Positions 1 through 7,004 of a DNA stretch of 9,672 nucleotides are shown piece after piece. Below the pieces are notes generated by a model that searched no databases, had not been told where the DNA came from, and worked only from the letters and a program-made list of their open reading frames with translations. The translations under genes and the position numbers were made by a program. Each line of letters starts with the position of its first letter. The stretch's first letter is position 1. Origin of the DNA: Pseudorhodobacter antarcticus. Its GTDB lineage: Bacteria; Pseudomonadota; Alphaproteobacteria; Rhodobacterales; Rhodobacteraceae. The stretch spans positions 1 to 9,672 of the forward strand of contig CAMAQR010000090.1 in assembly GCA_945860375.1 (NCBI GenBank), read 5' to 3'.

Positions 1-2113
1 TCCGACTTTCGGAAGAAGAGAGGTTGCCAATTGGCGAGATCGCCTCCGTCAATCGGCCGTCTCGTCGGGGCAACTTCTTGCCGTCGAGTTCTCGCGAGAA
101 TTCATGTCCGGCATAGATTGCATGCGCTATGAGTCCTGGCGCGTCGCAATCGCCGATCTTCGACAAAGCAGCAATTCCGGCCACCTGCTGAACATCGTGC
201 TGATTCAGGGCCTCGTATAATCTTACGTCCGGCTCACGTGAAGTCACGACCACCAGGGCGTCGCAGGAGATGAGCGTCTCGCGTCCCATGATGTTGCCGT
301 TCATGCGCGCGGTGGCGCCATCAAACGACGTCAAACTCACCGAAGTCTCAATACTGACGGACAGCGACAGCAATCTTCGGTGGATTCGGGGTTGGTCCAA
401 AGTGAACTGGCACATGGGCGCGACTAAATCGGCCGTCGTGGCATAGATCACCTCACATCCTTGCTGCGCGAGGGTCTCGGCAAGTGCACTGCCGAGGTAG
501 AAGTGGTCATCGTCATAAACCACGACACGTTTCGCCTTGACCCTTCCGAAAATCACATCGTCCGGGGTGTAGACAGTGTCATGCTGCCAGCCCACAAAGG
601 GACGGAAATTGCTGCGCCCGACGCCGTTTCGGCGCCAGGTCGATCCCGTGGCGATGCATACATGTCGAAACCCGTAGTCGAGGATTTGCTCCGCACTTAG
701 GCGGCTGTCGGGGTAGATTTGCACATTCGGAAGTTTGTGCAGTTGCCCTATGCGCCAGTCCGTCACTCGCTTGAATGTTGAAAGGCCGGCGAGCCGGGCT
801 TCTCGCAGCACCCGCCCGCCAAGTTCATGGCTTGCTTCTGCAAGTGTCACGCCAAAGCCGCGCTCTCCGGCGGCACGAGCAGCCTCCAGACCGGCGGGCC
901 CGGCCCCAACGATCAAAAGGTCCCTCGGGTCGTCCAGCCCCTGCAATGAGGGTGCTGCCGGAACTGGTCTTGGGTCGATGTGCTCTGGATGCCATCCGCG
1001 CCGCCATTCCTCGCCCATCGTCGGGTTCTGTGTGCACCTTATCGGCACACCCTGCGCGTCGCTCATGACGCAGATATTGCAGCCAATGCACTCTCGGATA
1101 TCGTCAAGTCGGCCTTCAGCGATCTTGCGGGGCAGGAACGGGTCCGCGATCGACGGTCGGGCGGCGCCAATGAAATCCGCCTTCCCATTGCGGATGCGCG
1201 CTACCATCCGGTCCGGTGACGTGTAGCGCCCCACCGTGACCACCGGCTTTGATGTGACAGTCTTGACGAAATCGACGTAGTCTTCCTGCGCGCCCTCCTG
1301 CGCGAAGCGCGCCGTACAAGCGTCAGTGGGATAGCCGCCCACGTTGACATCCCAAAGATCGGGCAATTCGGCGAGATACTCCACCAGCGCCCGGCCATCC
1401 CCGTCATGTGTGACCCCGATATCCGCGTCCAGAGTTGTCACAGCCAAACGGAGCGCCACGGCGCATCGGTCGCCGATCGCATGATGGGTATCTTCGAGCA
1501 GTTCCCTAATGAGACGTGCGCGATTCTCAAAGCTTCCACCGTATTCGTCGACGCGCTGGTTCTGGACCGGGGAAAGGAACTGCAGCGGCATGTTGCCGTG
1601 GGAAGCGTAGACGTAGACGATGTCGAAGCCGCTGTCGCGGGCACGGATCGCGGCGGCACGGTGATTGCGCCGGAATGCGGCGATGTCGGACTTGTCCATG
1701 GCGCGGGTCTGCCGCGGGGCATAGCGCGTCGGCATGCTCATGGCGCCGATGGGTACAGTGCGTGTCAGGTTGTTGCGACTGGAATATCCGGCCGACCACA
1801 ATTCCACCCCTGCCAAAGCTCCGTGTCGGTGCACGGCTTCCGTCATTCTGGAGAGCGCAAACTGATCGTCATCGTCCCAAATCGTGCAAAAGGGATGCGG
1901 GTGGTTGTCCGACGTCGGCTCAGTCGAACAGTATTCGGTACAGACAACGCCCCAGCCGCCTTCGGCCTTCATTTCGCGCATTGCGATGGAGCTGTTGGGC
2001 ATCGCAAAGCCCATCCCCGAACAATGGGGGACTTGGTAGAAGCGATTGGGTGCCGTGACCGGGCCGATCCTGACAGGCTCGAAGAGGATGTCGTATGCGC
2101 CAGCGTGAGCCAT
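1..2113 (-). CDS. TMADH-family FMN/[4Fe-4S] amine dehydrogenase-like flavoprotein (3' end cut by window edge)
   Basis: This frame runs without a stop for 704 codons from an ATG at 2113 to the window edge. The protein matches the trimethylamine/dimethylamine/histamine dehydrogenase family, which oxidises amines in the cytoplasm and passes electrons to ETF. Domains in order are an Old Yellow Enzyme-like FMN barrel (about 8-335), a [4Fe-4S] site with Cys342, 345, 348 and 360 (CIGCNIC), and a nucleotide-binding domain starting at GAGPAG (403-408) followed by a reductase-like domain. Cys31 in QVPHC matches the Cys that carries 6-S-cysteinyl FMN in TMADH. Tyr169, His172 and Asp264 match the catalytic triad, and Arg222 is kept. 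Of the substrate bowl, Tyr61 is kept, but Tyr261 and Asp352 stand where TMADH has Trp264 and Trp355. TMADH is about 730 residues, so few residues should be missing. The family is clear; the substrate is unknown and may be a secondary amine or N-methylated amino acid. Residue correspondences are from memory of TMADH. Confidence 0.93.
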   Translation of the reverse strand, partial: MAHAGAYDILFEPVRIGPVTAPNRFYQVPHCSGMGFAMPNSSIAMREMKAEGGWGVVCTEYCSTEPTSDNHPHPFCTIWDDDDQFALSRMTEAVHRHGALAGVELWSAGYSSRNNLTRTVPIGAMSMPTRYAPRQTRAMDKSDIAAFRRNHRAAAIRARDSGFDIVYVYASHGNMPLQFLSPVQNQRVDEYGGSFENRARLIRELLEDTHHAIGDRCAVALRLAVTTLDADIGVTHDGDGRALVEYLAELPDLWDVNVGGYPTDACTARFAQEGAQEDYVDFVKTVTSKPVVTVGRYTSPDRMVARIRNGKADFIGAARPSIADPFLPRKIAEGRLDDIRECIGCNICVMSDAQGVPIRCTQNPTMGEEWRRGWHPEHIDPRPVPAAPSLQGLDDPRDLLIVGAGPAGLEAARAAGERGFGVTLAEASHELGGRVLREARLAGLSTFKRVTDWRIGQLHKLPNVQIYPDSRLSAEQILDYGFRHVCIATGSTWRRNGVGRSNFRPFVGWQHDTVYTPDDVIFGRVKAKRVVVYDDDHFYLGSALAETLAQQGCEVIYATTADLVAPMCQFTLDQPRIHRRLLSLSVSIETSVSLTSFDGATARMNGNIMGRETLISCDALVVVTSREPDVRLYEALNQHDVQQVAGIAALSKIGDCDAPGLIAHAIYAGHEFSRELDGKKLPRRDGRLTEAISPIGNLSSSESR

Positions 2114-2117
2114 GCAA

Positions 2118-2125
2118 TCTCTCCT
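2118..2125 (-). promoter_or_regulatory. Ribosome binding site fixing the start of the TMADH-like gene
   Basis: On the minus strand the bases read AGGAGAGA, with AGGAG seven bases before the ATG at 2113. The same frame stays open upstream to another ATG at 2179, but no purine-rich site precedes that one. TMADH itself begins only a few residues before the DILFEP motif, as this protein does from 2113. Both points favour the 2113 start. Confidence 0.75.
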
Positions 2126-2310
2126 GCGGTTCCCGCACTGGTAGCAGAATACCTGCGCCGGTGCTGGCTCGTCTGTCATTGGGTCGCGCGGCTCGGCTGG
2201 CCTAACAAGTGCAAAAACTGAAAGGCGCACTTTCGCAAAACCGATGTGTCGGCATTGGGAGAGTATGTGGTATCCAAGCCGGTCGATGAAACGCCGTCCC
2301 CGATCCAGGC

Positions 2311-2342
2311 TTTATGAATTCCGAATAGCGACGTTTCATAAA
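2311..2342. repeat. 8-bp perfect inverted repeat, candidate operator
   Basis: TTTATGAA (2311-2318) and TTCATAAA (2335-2342) are exact reverse complements separated by 16 bases. A third half-site, ATGAA at 2343-2347, follows so that TTCAT-AAA-ATGAA forms a second, tighter dyad. The right arms overlap the possible -10 box TAAAAT at 2339-2344, a position typical of a repressor operator. No regulator gene lies in the window to pair with it. Operator function is inference. Confidence 0.35.
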
Positions 2343-2426
2343 ATGAACTCCGCGGCGAACGAGCTCCTCGATACCTTTCCACATGAAAAGGGCAGGCAGA
2401 AGGCCCCGTGAAGAAAGGTACATAGA

Positions 2427-3764
2427 ATGGCCGAGCCCATGCAAATGCGCAGCTACGTTCGGACCATGGAGCTGCAGGCCCGCGCGCGCCGCTTTCTCGC
2501 GGGTGGGGTCAGCAGCAACTTTCGGTATCATGCGATGCCGGCGCCTCTTGCGATCCAACGAGGGCGCGGCACCCGGATATGGGACATCGACGGGAACGAA
2601 TACCTCGACTTCACGATGGGTAACGGTCCTGCAATTCATGGCCATGCACATCCGGAGATAATCGCAGCTATAAAGTCTGCCTTGGAGCTCGGCGAGGGCT
2701 TCATGAGCGTGTCCGAGGACGAGGTCGCGTTGGCGGAGTTGATGACGCAGATCATTCCCTGCGCGGAACGAGTGCGTTTCGACGTGTCAGGCACTTTGGC
2801 GGACCAGTTTGCCATCCGTCTGGCCAGGGCGCATACCGGACGCACCCTGATCCTGAAGTTCGAAGGGCATTACCACGGCTGGTCAGACAGTGCTTTTGCC
2901 AGCGTTCGCCCCACACTTCAGGCGGCCGGCCCCTTCGAAACCCCCAAGACCGTTCCCGGCAGTCTTGGTCAGGCAGGTACGACTCAGGACCACATCCTGG
3001 TACGGCCCTTCAACAACCTGCCTGTGCTTGAGGCCACGATGGCTGAGCACGGCGATCGGCTCGCCGCGGTAATTCTGGAACCGGTACCGTGCAACACCGG
3101 CGTAATCGAACCTGACGAGGGCTACCTCGCTGCACTCCGCCAGCAGTGCGACCGGCATGGCATCGTCCTGATCTTCGACGAAGTGGTGACCGGTTTTCGT
3201 TTGGCGATGGGCGGGGCCCAGGAGCATTATGGTGTAACGCCCGATCTCGCCGTATTCGCCAAGGCCTTGGGTGGCGGTGCTCCCATCGCCATGGTCGCCG
3301 GTCGGGCCGAAATCATGGATGCTGTCGAGCGCGGCGTAGTTCATGGCGGCACCTACAATTCTACCACAAGCGCGATTGCCGCCTGTCACGCCTCGGTCAG
3401 GCTGCTGGCGGCAGAAGACGCGTCATCGTTTGAAAGGATGCGGAGGCTCGGTGCGGAACTGATGGCCGGGTTGCGGCAAGCCGGCGCGAGGGTTGGCCTG
3501 CCGCTTCTGGCGGAAGGTCCCGGGCCGGTCTTTTGCACGGTCTTTCACGACAAGCCATTGCGCGACTACCGCGACTACAAGGCGAGTGATGAGCCGATGC
3601 GACTTGCCTTTGTGCAAGCCATGCAGGACCTTGGAGTGCGTATCACTTCGCGCGGCACTTGGTTCCTGTCGACGGCTCACACCAGCGCAGATGTCGCCGA
3701 AACCCTGGGTAAAGCTGAACACGCACTGCACCTGATTGCAGCATCGAACAGGCCGCCACGGTGA
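2427..3764 (+). CDS. Glutamate-1-semialdehyde aminomutase-like class III PLP enzyme
   Basis: This 445-residue protein belongs to fold-type I, class III PLP enzymes and most resembles glutamate-1-semialdehyde 2,1-aminomutase (HemL). Visible features are RIWDIDGNEYLDF (50-62), the cofactor phosphate loop SGT (121-123), HYHGW (148-152), Asp251 in IFDEV, which should hold the pyridine nitrogen, the Schiff-base Lys279 in FAKALGGG, and GGTYN (307-311). Length fits the family. HemL usually reads SGTEA at the phosphate loop; here it is SGTLA, and the HemL GNP stretch after the GT motif is replaced by NSTTS. With the catabolic neighbours this argues against a heme role. It is probably an aminomutase or aminotransferase acting on an amino acid or amino aldehyde. 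The ATG at 2427 has AGAAAGG eight bases upstream. The stop overlaps the next gene start by four bases (GTGA). Confidence 0.9.
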   Translation: MAEPMQMRSYVRTMELQARARRFLAGGVSSNFRYHAMPAPLAIQRGRGTRIWDIDGNEYLDFTMGNGPAIHGHAHPEIIAAIKSALELGEGFMSVSEDEVALAELMTQIIPCAERVRFDVSGTLADQFAIRLARAHTGRTLILKFEGHYHGWSDSAFASVRPTLQAAGPFETPKTVPGSLGQAGTTQDHILVRPFNNLPVLEATMAEHGDRLAAVILEPVPCNTGVIEPDEGYLAALRQQCDRHGIVLIFDEVVTGFRLAMGGAQEHYGVTPDLAVFAKALGGGAPIAMVAGRAEIMDAVERGVVHGGTYNSTTSAIAACHASVRLLAAEDASSFERMRRLGAELMAGLRQAGARVGLPLLAEGPGPVFCTVFHDKPLRDYRDYKASDEPMRLAFVQAMQDLGVRITSRGTWFLSTAHTSADVAETLGKAEHALHLIAASNRPPR

Positions 3765-4891
3765 GTGAGGTTCCACGCATCGCCCGCGTGCGGACCTATG
3801 GCGTCGCGCCAGACAGCATTGCGTTGCAGCGCTACGTGGGTACCGACGTGCCATTCCGGCTGAGCCTTGAGCTTTTGCGCGTGACCTTGTCGACTGGTGC
3901 TGAAGGGGTCGCCAGTTGTTGCAGCGGCTGGCGGGGCGCACCGGTCGGTCTGCTGACCCGAAGCGCTGCAGAACGAGCAGCTCAATTAGTGGACCAGCCG
4001 CTGTTGTCACCGGCCAGCGCCGCGCAGCGTGCTTCAGATCCGGATGCCGGGGCCGCGCCGGACGTCTTGTCCTCGCTGCTGGATGTGGCGCTGTGGGACG
4101 CTTTGGCGCGCGACCAAGGCCGCCCGCTGCAGGCGATCTTGGGGCGCCGCCATGTATCGCTCGACTGCTACGCCTCGACGCCGGCCTATCTGACGATTGA
4201 CGAATACCTCCGTGACGTCGAAATAGCGCTTGCTCTCGGCTGCGCGGGGGTGAAGTTCCACTTCAACGGTGATCCGGACTTTGACCTGGAACTGGTCTCG
4301 GTTGTGGGCCGGCGCTACGGCCAGGGAAGACTGCGGTTCATGGCCGATATGGAGGGCGTCTGCCATTTCGACGATGCCGTACGTCTTGGGCGACGCCTTG
4401 CTGAACGCAATTGGTTGTGGCTGGAAGCGCCCTTTCCGGATGCCAGGCTTGATCTCTACGCGGAACTGAAGCGTGCGGCCCCGATTGACATCATCCCCGC
4501 CGGATACGAGCACGTCGGCGCGGCTTTCTGGGCGTCGGGACTGGCCGGCGGTGCCTGGTCGCGGCTGCGGTTCGATGTCAGCCTGTCGGGCGGGATTTCT
4601 GGAGCCCTGCAGGGTCTTGCACTGGCCGCAGCGCACGGCGTGCCGGTTGAATTACAGTCCTTTGGCTACCTGCCGGCTCAGGCCGCGAACCTGCTGATGA
4701 TGCAGTTGGCGCCCAGCCCGCCAATGTTCGAACTGCCCTTGCCCGTTTCGGACTTCGCCTTTGCGGGTCTGACCGGGATTCGCCCGGGCCCGGATGGGCG
4801 CGTTGCGCTGCCCGCTGGTCCCGGGCTTGGAATCGAATTGGACTGGGGCCGGATCGAGGCTGAGGCTGAACATGTGTTTGACAGCCTTTGA
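3761..4891 (+). CDS. Enolase-superfamily (mandelate racemase/muconate lactonizing type) enzyme
   Basis: The 376-residue product has the layout of the mandelate racemase/muconate lactonizing group, whose members abstract the proton alpha to a carboxylate held by Mg2+ and then racemise, dehydrate or cycloisomerise. An N-terminal capping domain is followed by a barrel with GVKFHF (163-168), MADMEG (194-199), WLEAPFPD (220-227) and AGYEH (247-251). Asp196, Glu222 and Glu250 are the likely metal ligands. Lys165 and His167 occupy the KxK/KxH base position. Asp272 in RFDVSLSGG lies near the position of the second-face dyad, but Gln299 in VELQSF stands where mandelate racemase has its catalytic His. 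The reaction cannot be assigned. Translation starts at a GTG whose last bases form the TGA of the preceding gene, and no strong ribosome binding site is seen, so the two are probably co-transcribed and translationally coupled. Confidence 0.88.
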   Translation: MSEVPRIARVRTYGVAPDSIALQRYVGTDVPFRLSLELLRVTLSTGAEGVASCCSGWRGAPVGLLTRSAAERAAQLVDQPLLSPASAAQRASDPDAGAAPDVLSSLLDVALWDALARDQGRPLQAILGRRHVSLDCYASTPAYLTIDEYLRDVEIALALGCAGVKFHFNGDPDFDLELVSVVGRRYGQGRLRFMADMEGVCHFDDAVRLGRRLAERNWLWLEAPFPDARLDLYAELKRAAPIDIIPAGYEHVGAAFWASGLAGGAWSRLRFDVSLSGGISGALQGLALAAAHGVPVELQSFGYLPAQAANLLMMQLAPSPPMFELPLPVSDFAFAGLTGIRPGPDGRVALPAGPGLGIELDWGRIEAEAEHVFDSL

Positions 4892-4911
4892 GGGCGTGTC
4901 GCGACCTGCGT
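4892..4911. other. 20-base gap between convergent genes, no terminator seen
   Basis: The gap separates the stop of the enolase-superfamily gene from the stop of the serine hydrolase gene. It holds an 8-base palindrome, GTCGCGAC (4898-4905), but no stem with loop and no T-run on either strand, so it is not an intrinsic terminator of the usual form. Confidence 0.5.
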
Positions 4912-6066
4912 TCACGTTCTGAAACAGCCGGCGATCAGGCGGCGCGACTTGGGGTTCGCGCCAGCGCTTCCGGAGATAAGGCGGTTGCCGCAGTAGGCGA
5001 AACTCATCCGGCGCGACGGGTCGGCAAAGCCGATGCTGCCACCGATCCCGTGGAATCCGATACAGTCAGGGCTGCCTGAAAACGGATAGGTCGCGTCTGA
5101 CATCTGGAATCCCGCTGCATAGCGTGCGGGCGCTTCCGCGAAGCGATCATAGCCTGACCAATGCTCTGCGATGGCGGATGCGACGGCCTTCGGCCCCAAC
5201 ACGCGCCTTCCCGCAGAGACGCCGCCCGTCGCCAGCGGCGCAAGCAGGCGGGCAATGCCGCACGCGTTGCCGTGTCCGGCCAGCGAAAAGAACTCCGTCT
5301 TGCGCCAATTCGACGAGTTGAAGGTCTCGTCGCGTGGCAGTGCCGCCCAGTCGCGGTAGACCGCGCTTGACGGGTCATGTCGGAACGGTGCGATCGTGCC
5401 GTTCCGCTCATTCGGGATGATCTCGGCGCAGCGGGCCACCTCATCGGCGGTCAGGCCCGAAGCGATGGCCGCGTCCAAGGGGCGAGCAAGCTCGTCCCGC
5501 AAGAACTGCCCCAGGGATCGGCTGGTTACCCGACGCGCGATTTCCTGGAGGATGGGGCCCTGTGTGAAGCTGTGGTAGCCGGCCGCCTCGCCCGGTTCCC
5601 ATTCCGGGCGCATGGCTTCGATGGCCGAGAGCAGCACGCCGGGCTGCCAGAGCGATCCTTCGGGCACGTTGGCGCGCAAGAGCCCCGCCGTATGAGACAG
5701 GACCATTCGCGTCGTGATGCCTGCCTTTCCAGACTGAGCAAATTCCGGCCAGAACTCCGCGACGGGTGCGTCGATGTCCAGCAGCCCGCGATCCCGCATC
5801 ACATGCATGCACACGGCCGCGATGGCCTTGGAGATTGAGAAGACGCAAACAATGGTGTCTCGGGTCCAAGGCTGGGTCGCTGCCGCATCACGGAACCCAC
5901 CCCAAAGATCGACAACCGTTTCCCCCTCCAGCGTCAGCGACACGCAGGCCCCCAGATCCGGATCGCCCTCCGGACACGAGGCCGCAAAGTTCGCGCCGAA
6001 CACCTCCCAGAGGTGGTCGAACCCGGGGGCGCAGGTGCCCTGGATGATAAGGCTTGTATCCGCCAT
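4912..6066 (-). CDS. Serine hydrolase, class C beta-lactamase/EstB-like fold
   Basis: The 384-residue protein carries family VIII esterase/class C beta-lactamase motifs. Ser77-x-x-Lys80 (SISK) supplies the nucleophile and its base, GYHS (163-166) supplies the catalytic Tyr164, and HGIGGSIGF (339-347) matches the HGGxGG-type loop near the C terminus. LSHTAGL (124-130) and PLG-like segments near 195 are also typical. There is no signal peptide, so it should act in the cytoplasm, which argues for hydrolysis of an imported ester, amide or lactam rather than antibiotic defence. The frame extends upstream to 6357, but that part lies inside the aldo-keto reductase gene in another frame. The ATG at 6066 shares one base with the preceding TGA stop (TGATG), so it is the likely start and is translationally coupled. 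Its 3' end faces the enolase-superfamily gene across 20 bases. Confidence 0.9.
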   Translation of the reverse strand: MADTSLIIQGTCAPGFDHLWEVFGANFAASCPEGDPDLGACVSLTLEGETVVDLWGGFRDAAATQPWTRDTIVCVFSISKAIAAVCMHVMRDRGLLDIDAPVAEFWPEFAQSGKAGITTRMVLSHTAGLLRANVPEGSLWQPGVLLSAIEAMRPEWEPGEAAGYHSFTQGPILQEIARRVTSRSLGQFLRDELARPLDAAIASGLTADEVARCAEIIPNERNGTIAPFRHDPSSAVYRDWAALPRDETFNSSNWRKTEFFSLAGHGNACGIARLLAPLATGGVSAGRRVLGPKAVASAIAEHWSGYDRFAEAPARYAAGFQMSDATYPFSGSPDCIGFHGIGGSIGFADPSRRMSFAYCGNRLISGSAGANPKSRRLIAGCFRT

Positions 6067-6905
6067 CAGTCGAAGATTGGGAAATACGGCATCTCCACGA
6101 TGCGCTTGTTCATGTCGAGGCCCCGCAGACTCGCAAGGTCCTGCGCATCGAGGCGGAGCGACCCCGCCGCGAAGTTGTCCGCGATCTGCTCGGGATCGGT
6201 GGCGGTGCACAGGGTCACATGCCCTTCGGCAAGCAGGAAGGCCAGCCCAATCTGCGCCACGCTTGCCGCATGCTTGGCGGCCAGTTCCAGCAGAAGGGGA
6301 TGTGGTCCGAGGCCCGCCTCGGGAATGCCGAACAGCATGCCCCGGGCCAGCGCGCAATAGGCCGTCGCGGGGATGCCGAGCTTGCGGCAGTGATCAACGA
6401 CCTTTCGGTTCTGGTGGTAGACGTGGATCTCGACCTGGTTGGTCGCCAGCCGCCCGGGGCCTAGGATTTCCACAGTTCGGTCCATCTGGGCCCGCGTGAA
6501 ATTCGACACGCCGATTTGCGCGGCAAGCCCCGCCTCCTGTGCCTCGCCCAGTTGTTCAATGTAGACCTCGAGCGGAAGTTCGTCCCAGGGCGAGGGGTAG
6601 TGGATCAGCACGAGGTCGATGCAATCCACCCCAAGCCGATCGGCACTTTGCCGCAAGCTGGGCAGCATCTTTCCGACCGCAAAGTTACGTGGTGTGACCT
6701 TGGTAGTTAGGAACACCTCCGCGCGCGGCAAGCCGCTGGCAACCACGGCTGCGCCGCAGGCGGCCTCGTTCCTATAGCTCTGGGCGGTGTCGATGTGCCG
6801 GTATCCCGCTTCTAGCGCGCGGCCCACAGCCAACTCTGTCACATCCGGCGCAAGCGCATAGACTCCAAAGCCGAGGAGAGGAATCGCACCATTTGTCTTT
6901 GACAT
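6066..6905 (-). CDS. Aldo-keto reductase (2,5-diketogluconate reductase-like)
   Basis: This 279-residue protein is a standard-length NADPH-dependent aldo-keto reductase, reducing an aldehyde or ketone to an alcohol or the reverse. The full catalytic tetrad is present: Asp39 and Tyr44 in HIDTAQSY, Lys69 in TTKV, and His102 in LVLIHYP. IGVSNF (131-136) is the usual barrel motif, and the C-terminal QIADNF region fits the cofactor site. The ATG at 6905 is preceded by AAGGTGG (6916-6910) at good spacing. It is the first gene of a minus-strand pair with the serine hydrolase, which starts on its last stop base. It is divergent from the racemase-like gene across 99 bases. The substrate cannot be told from sequence. 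Confidence 0.93.
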   Translation of the reverse strand: MSKTNGAIPLLGFGVYALAPDVTELAVGRALEAGYRHIDTAQSYRNEAACGAAVVASGLPRAEVFLTTKVTPRNFAVGKMLPSLRQSADRLGVDCIDLVLIHYPSPWDELPLEVYIEQLGEAQEAGLAAQIGVSNFTRAQMDRTVEILGPGRLATNQVEIHVYHQNRKVVDHCRKLGIPATAYCALARGMLFGIPEAGLGPHPLLLELAAKHAASVAQIGLAFLLAEGHVTLCTATDPEQIADNFAAGSLRLDAQDLASLRGLDMNKRIVEMPYFPIFD

Positions 6906-7004
6906 CGCACCACCTTGAATATTTCATGTCACGATACGAGATTAGTATCCAAATGAAAATCTGGATTCCTGCAACCTGGTTGTTTTTGCTCAAGGGAGTA
7001 CCTC
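6906..7004. promoter_or_regulatory. Divergent promoter region of aldo-keto reductase and racemase-like genes
   Basis: This AT-rich spacer must drive both neighbours. On the minus strand TTTTCA (6959-6954) and TATCGT (6936-6931) stand 17 bases apart and each matches four of six sigma-70 consensus bases, a weak candidate for the reductase operon with a start point near 6924. On the plus strand the ribosome binding site AAGGGAG (6992-6998) precedes the ATG at 7005 by six bases; no clear plus-strand promoter is seen. Confidence 0.4.
6922..6958. repeat. Nested inverted repeats, candidate operator
   Basis: GATAC (6933-6937) and GTATC (6945-6949) form an inverted repeat with a 7-base spacer. They sit inside a second, wider pair, TTTCAT (6922-6927) and ATGAAA (6953-6958). 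The two centres differ by only one base (6941 and 6940). The inner pair lies between the weak minus-strand promoter boxes. A role in controlling both divergent genes is inferred from position only. Confidence 0.35.

Larger units (their letters stand above)
2114..2426. promoter_or_regulatory. Divergent intergenic control region
   Basis: These 313 bases separate the divergently transcribed TMADH-like and aminomutase-like genes, so they should hold promoters for both. I see no convincing longer gene here. AT content rises around 2311-2350. On the plus strand TAAAAT (2339-2344) is a five-of-six match to a sigma-70 -10 box, but no good -35 box stands at the right distance, so an activator may be needed. 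The ribosome binding site of the plus-strand gene is AGAAAGG at 2412-2418. I found no convincing minus-strand promoter. Confidence 0.45.

Noticed and set aside
1406..2221. Plus-strand open frame of 271 codons
   Set aside because: It lies opposite the TMADH-like gene, has no recognisable motifs and is explained as a mirror frame in GC-rich DNA.
2343..2411. 22-codon open frame just before the aminomutase-like gene, possible leader peptide
   Set aside because: It has no ribosome binding site, no attenuator hairpin and no run of one amino acid; its ATG overlaps the possible -10 box, so it may not be transcribed.
2202..2651. Minus-strand open frame crossing the divergent intergenic region
   Set aside because: About half of it is antisense to the aminomutase-like gene, and the translation matches nothing I recognise.
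2427..3764. Annotation as hemL for heme synthesis
   Set aside because: The SGTEA and GNP motifs are changed and the neighbours are catabolic, so the general family name is safer.
4898..4905. GTCGCGAC palindrome as a bidirectional terminator
   Set aside because: It has no loop, no T-run and is too short to form a stable stem.
4912..6066. Beta-lactamase resistance gene
   Set aside because: There is no signal peptide for export, and the motifs fit family VIII esterases; the operon partner is a reductase.
6067..6357. Upstream extension of the serine hydrolase frame by 97 codons
   Set aside because: The extension sits inside the aldo-keto reductase gene, is rich in Arg and Gly, and family homology begins only after the ATG at 6066.
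5774..6499. Plus-strand open frame of 241 codons
   Set aside because: It is antisense to the serine hydrolase and aldo-keto reductase genes, is rich in Arg, Pro and Ser, and has no family features.
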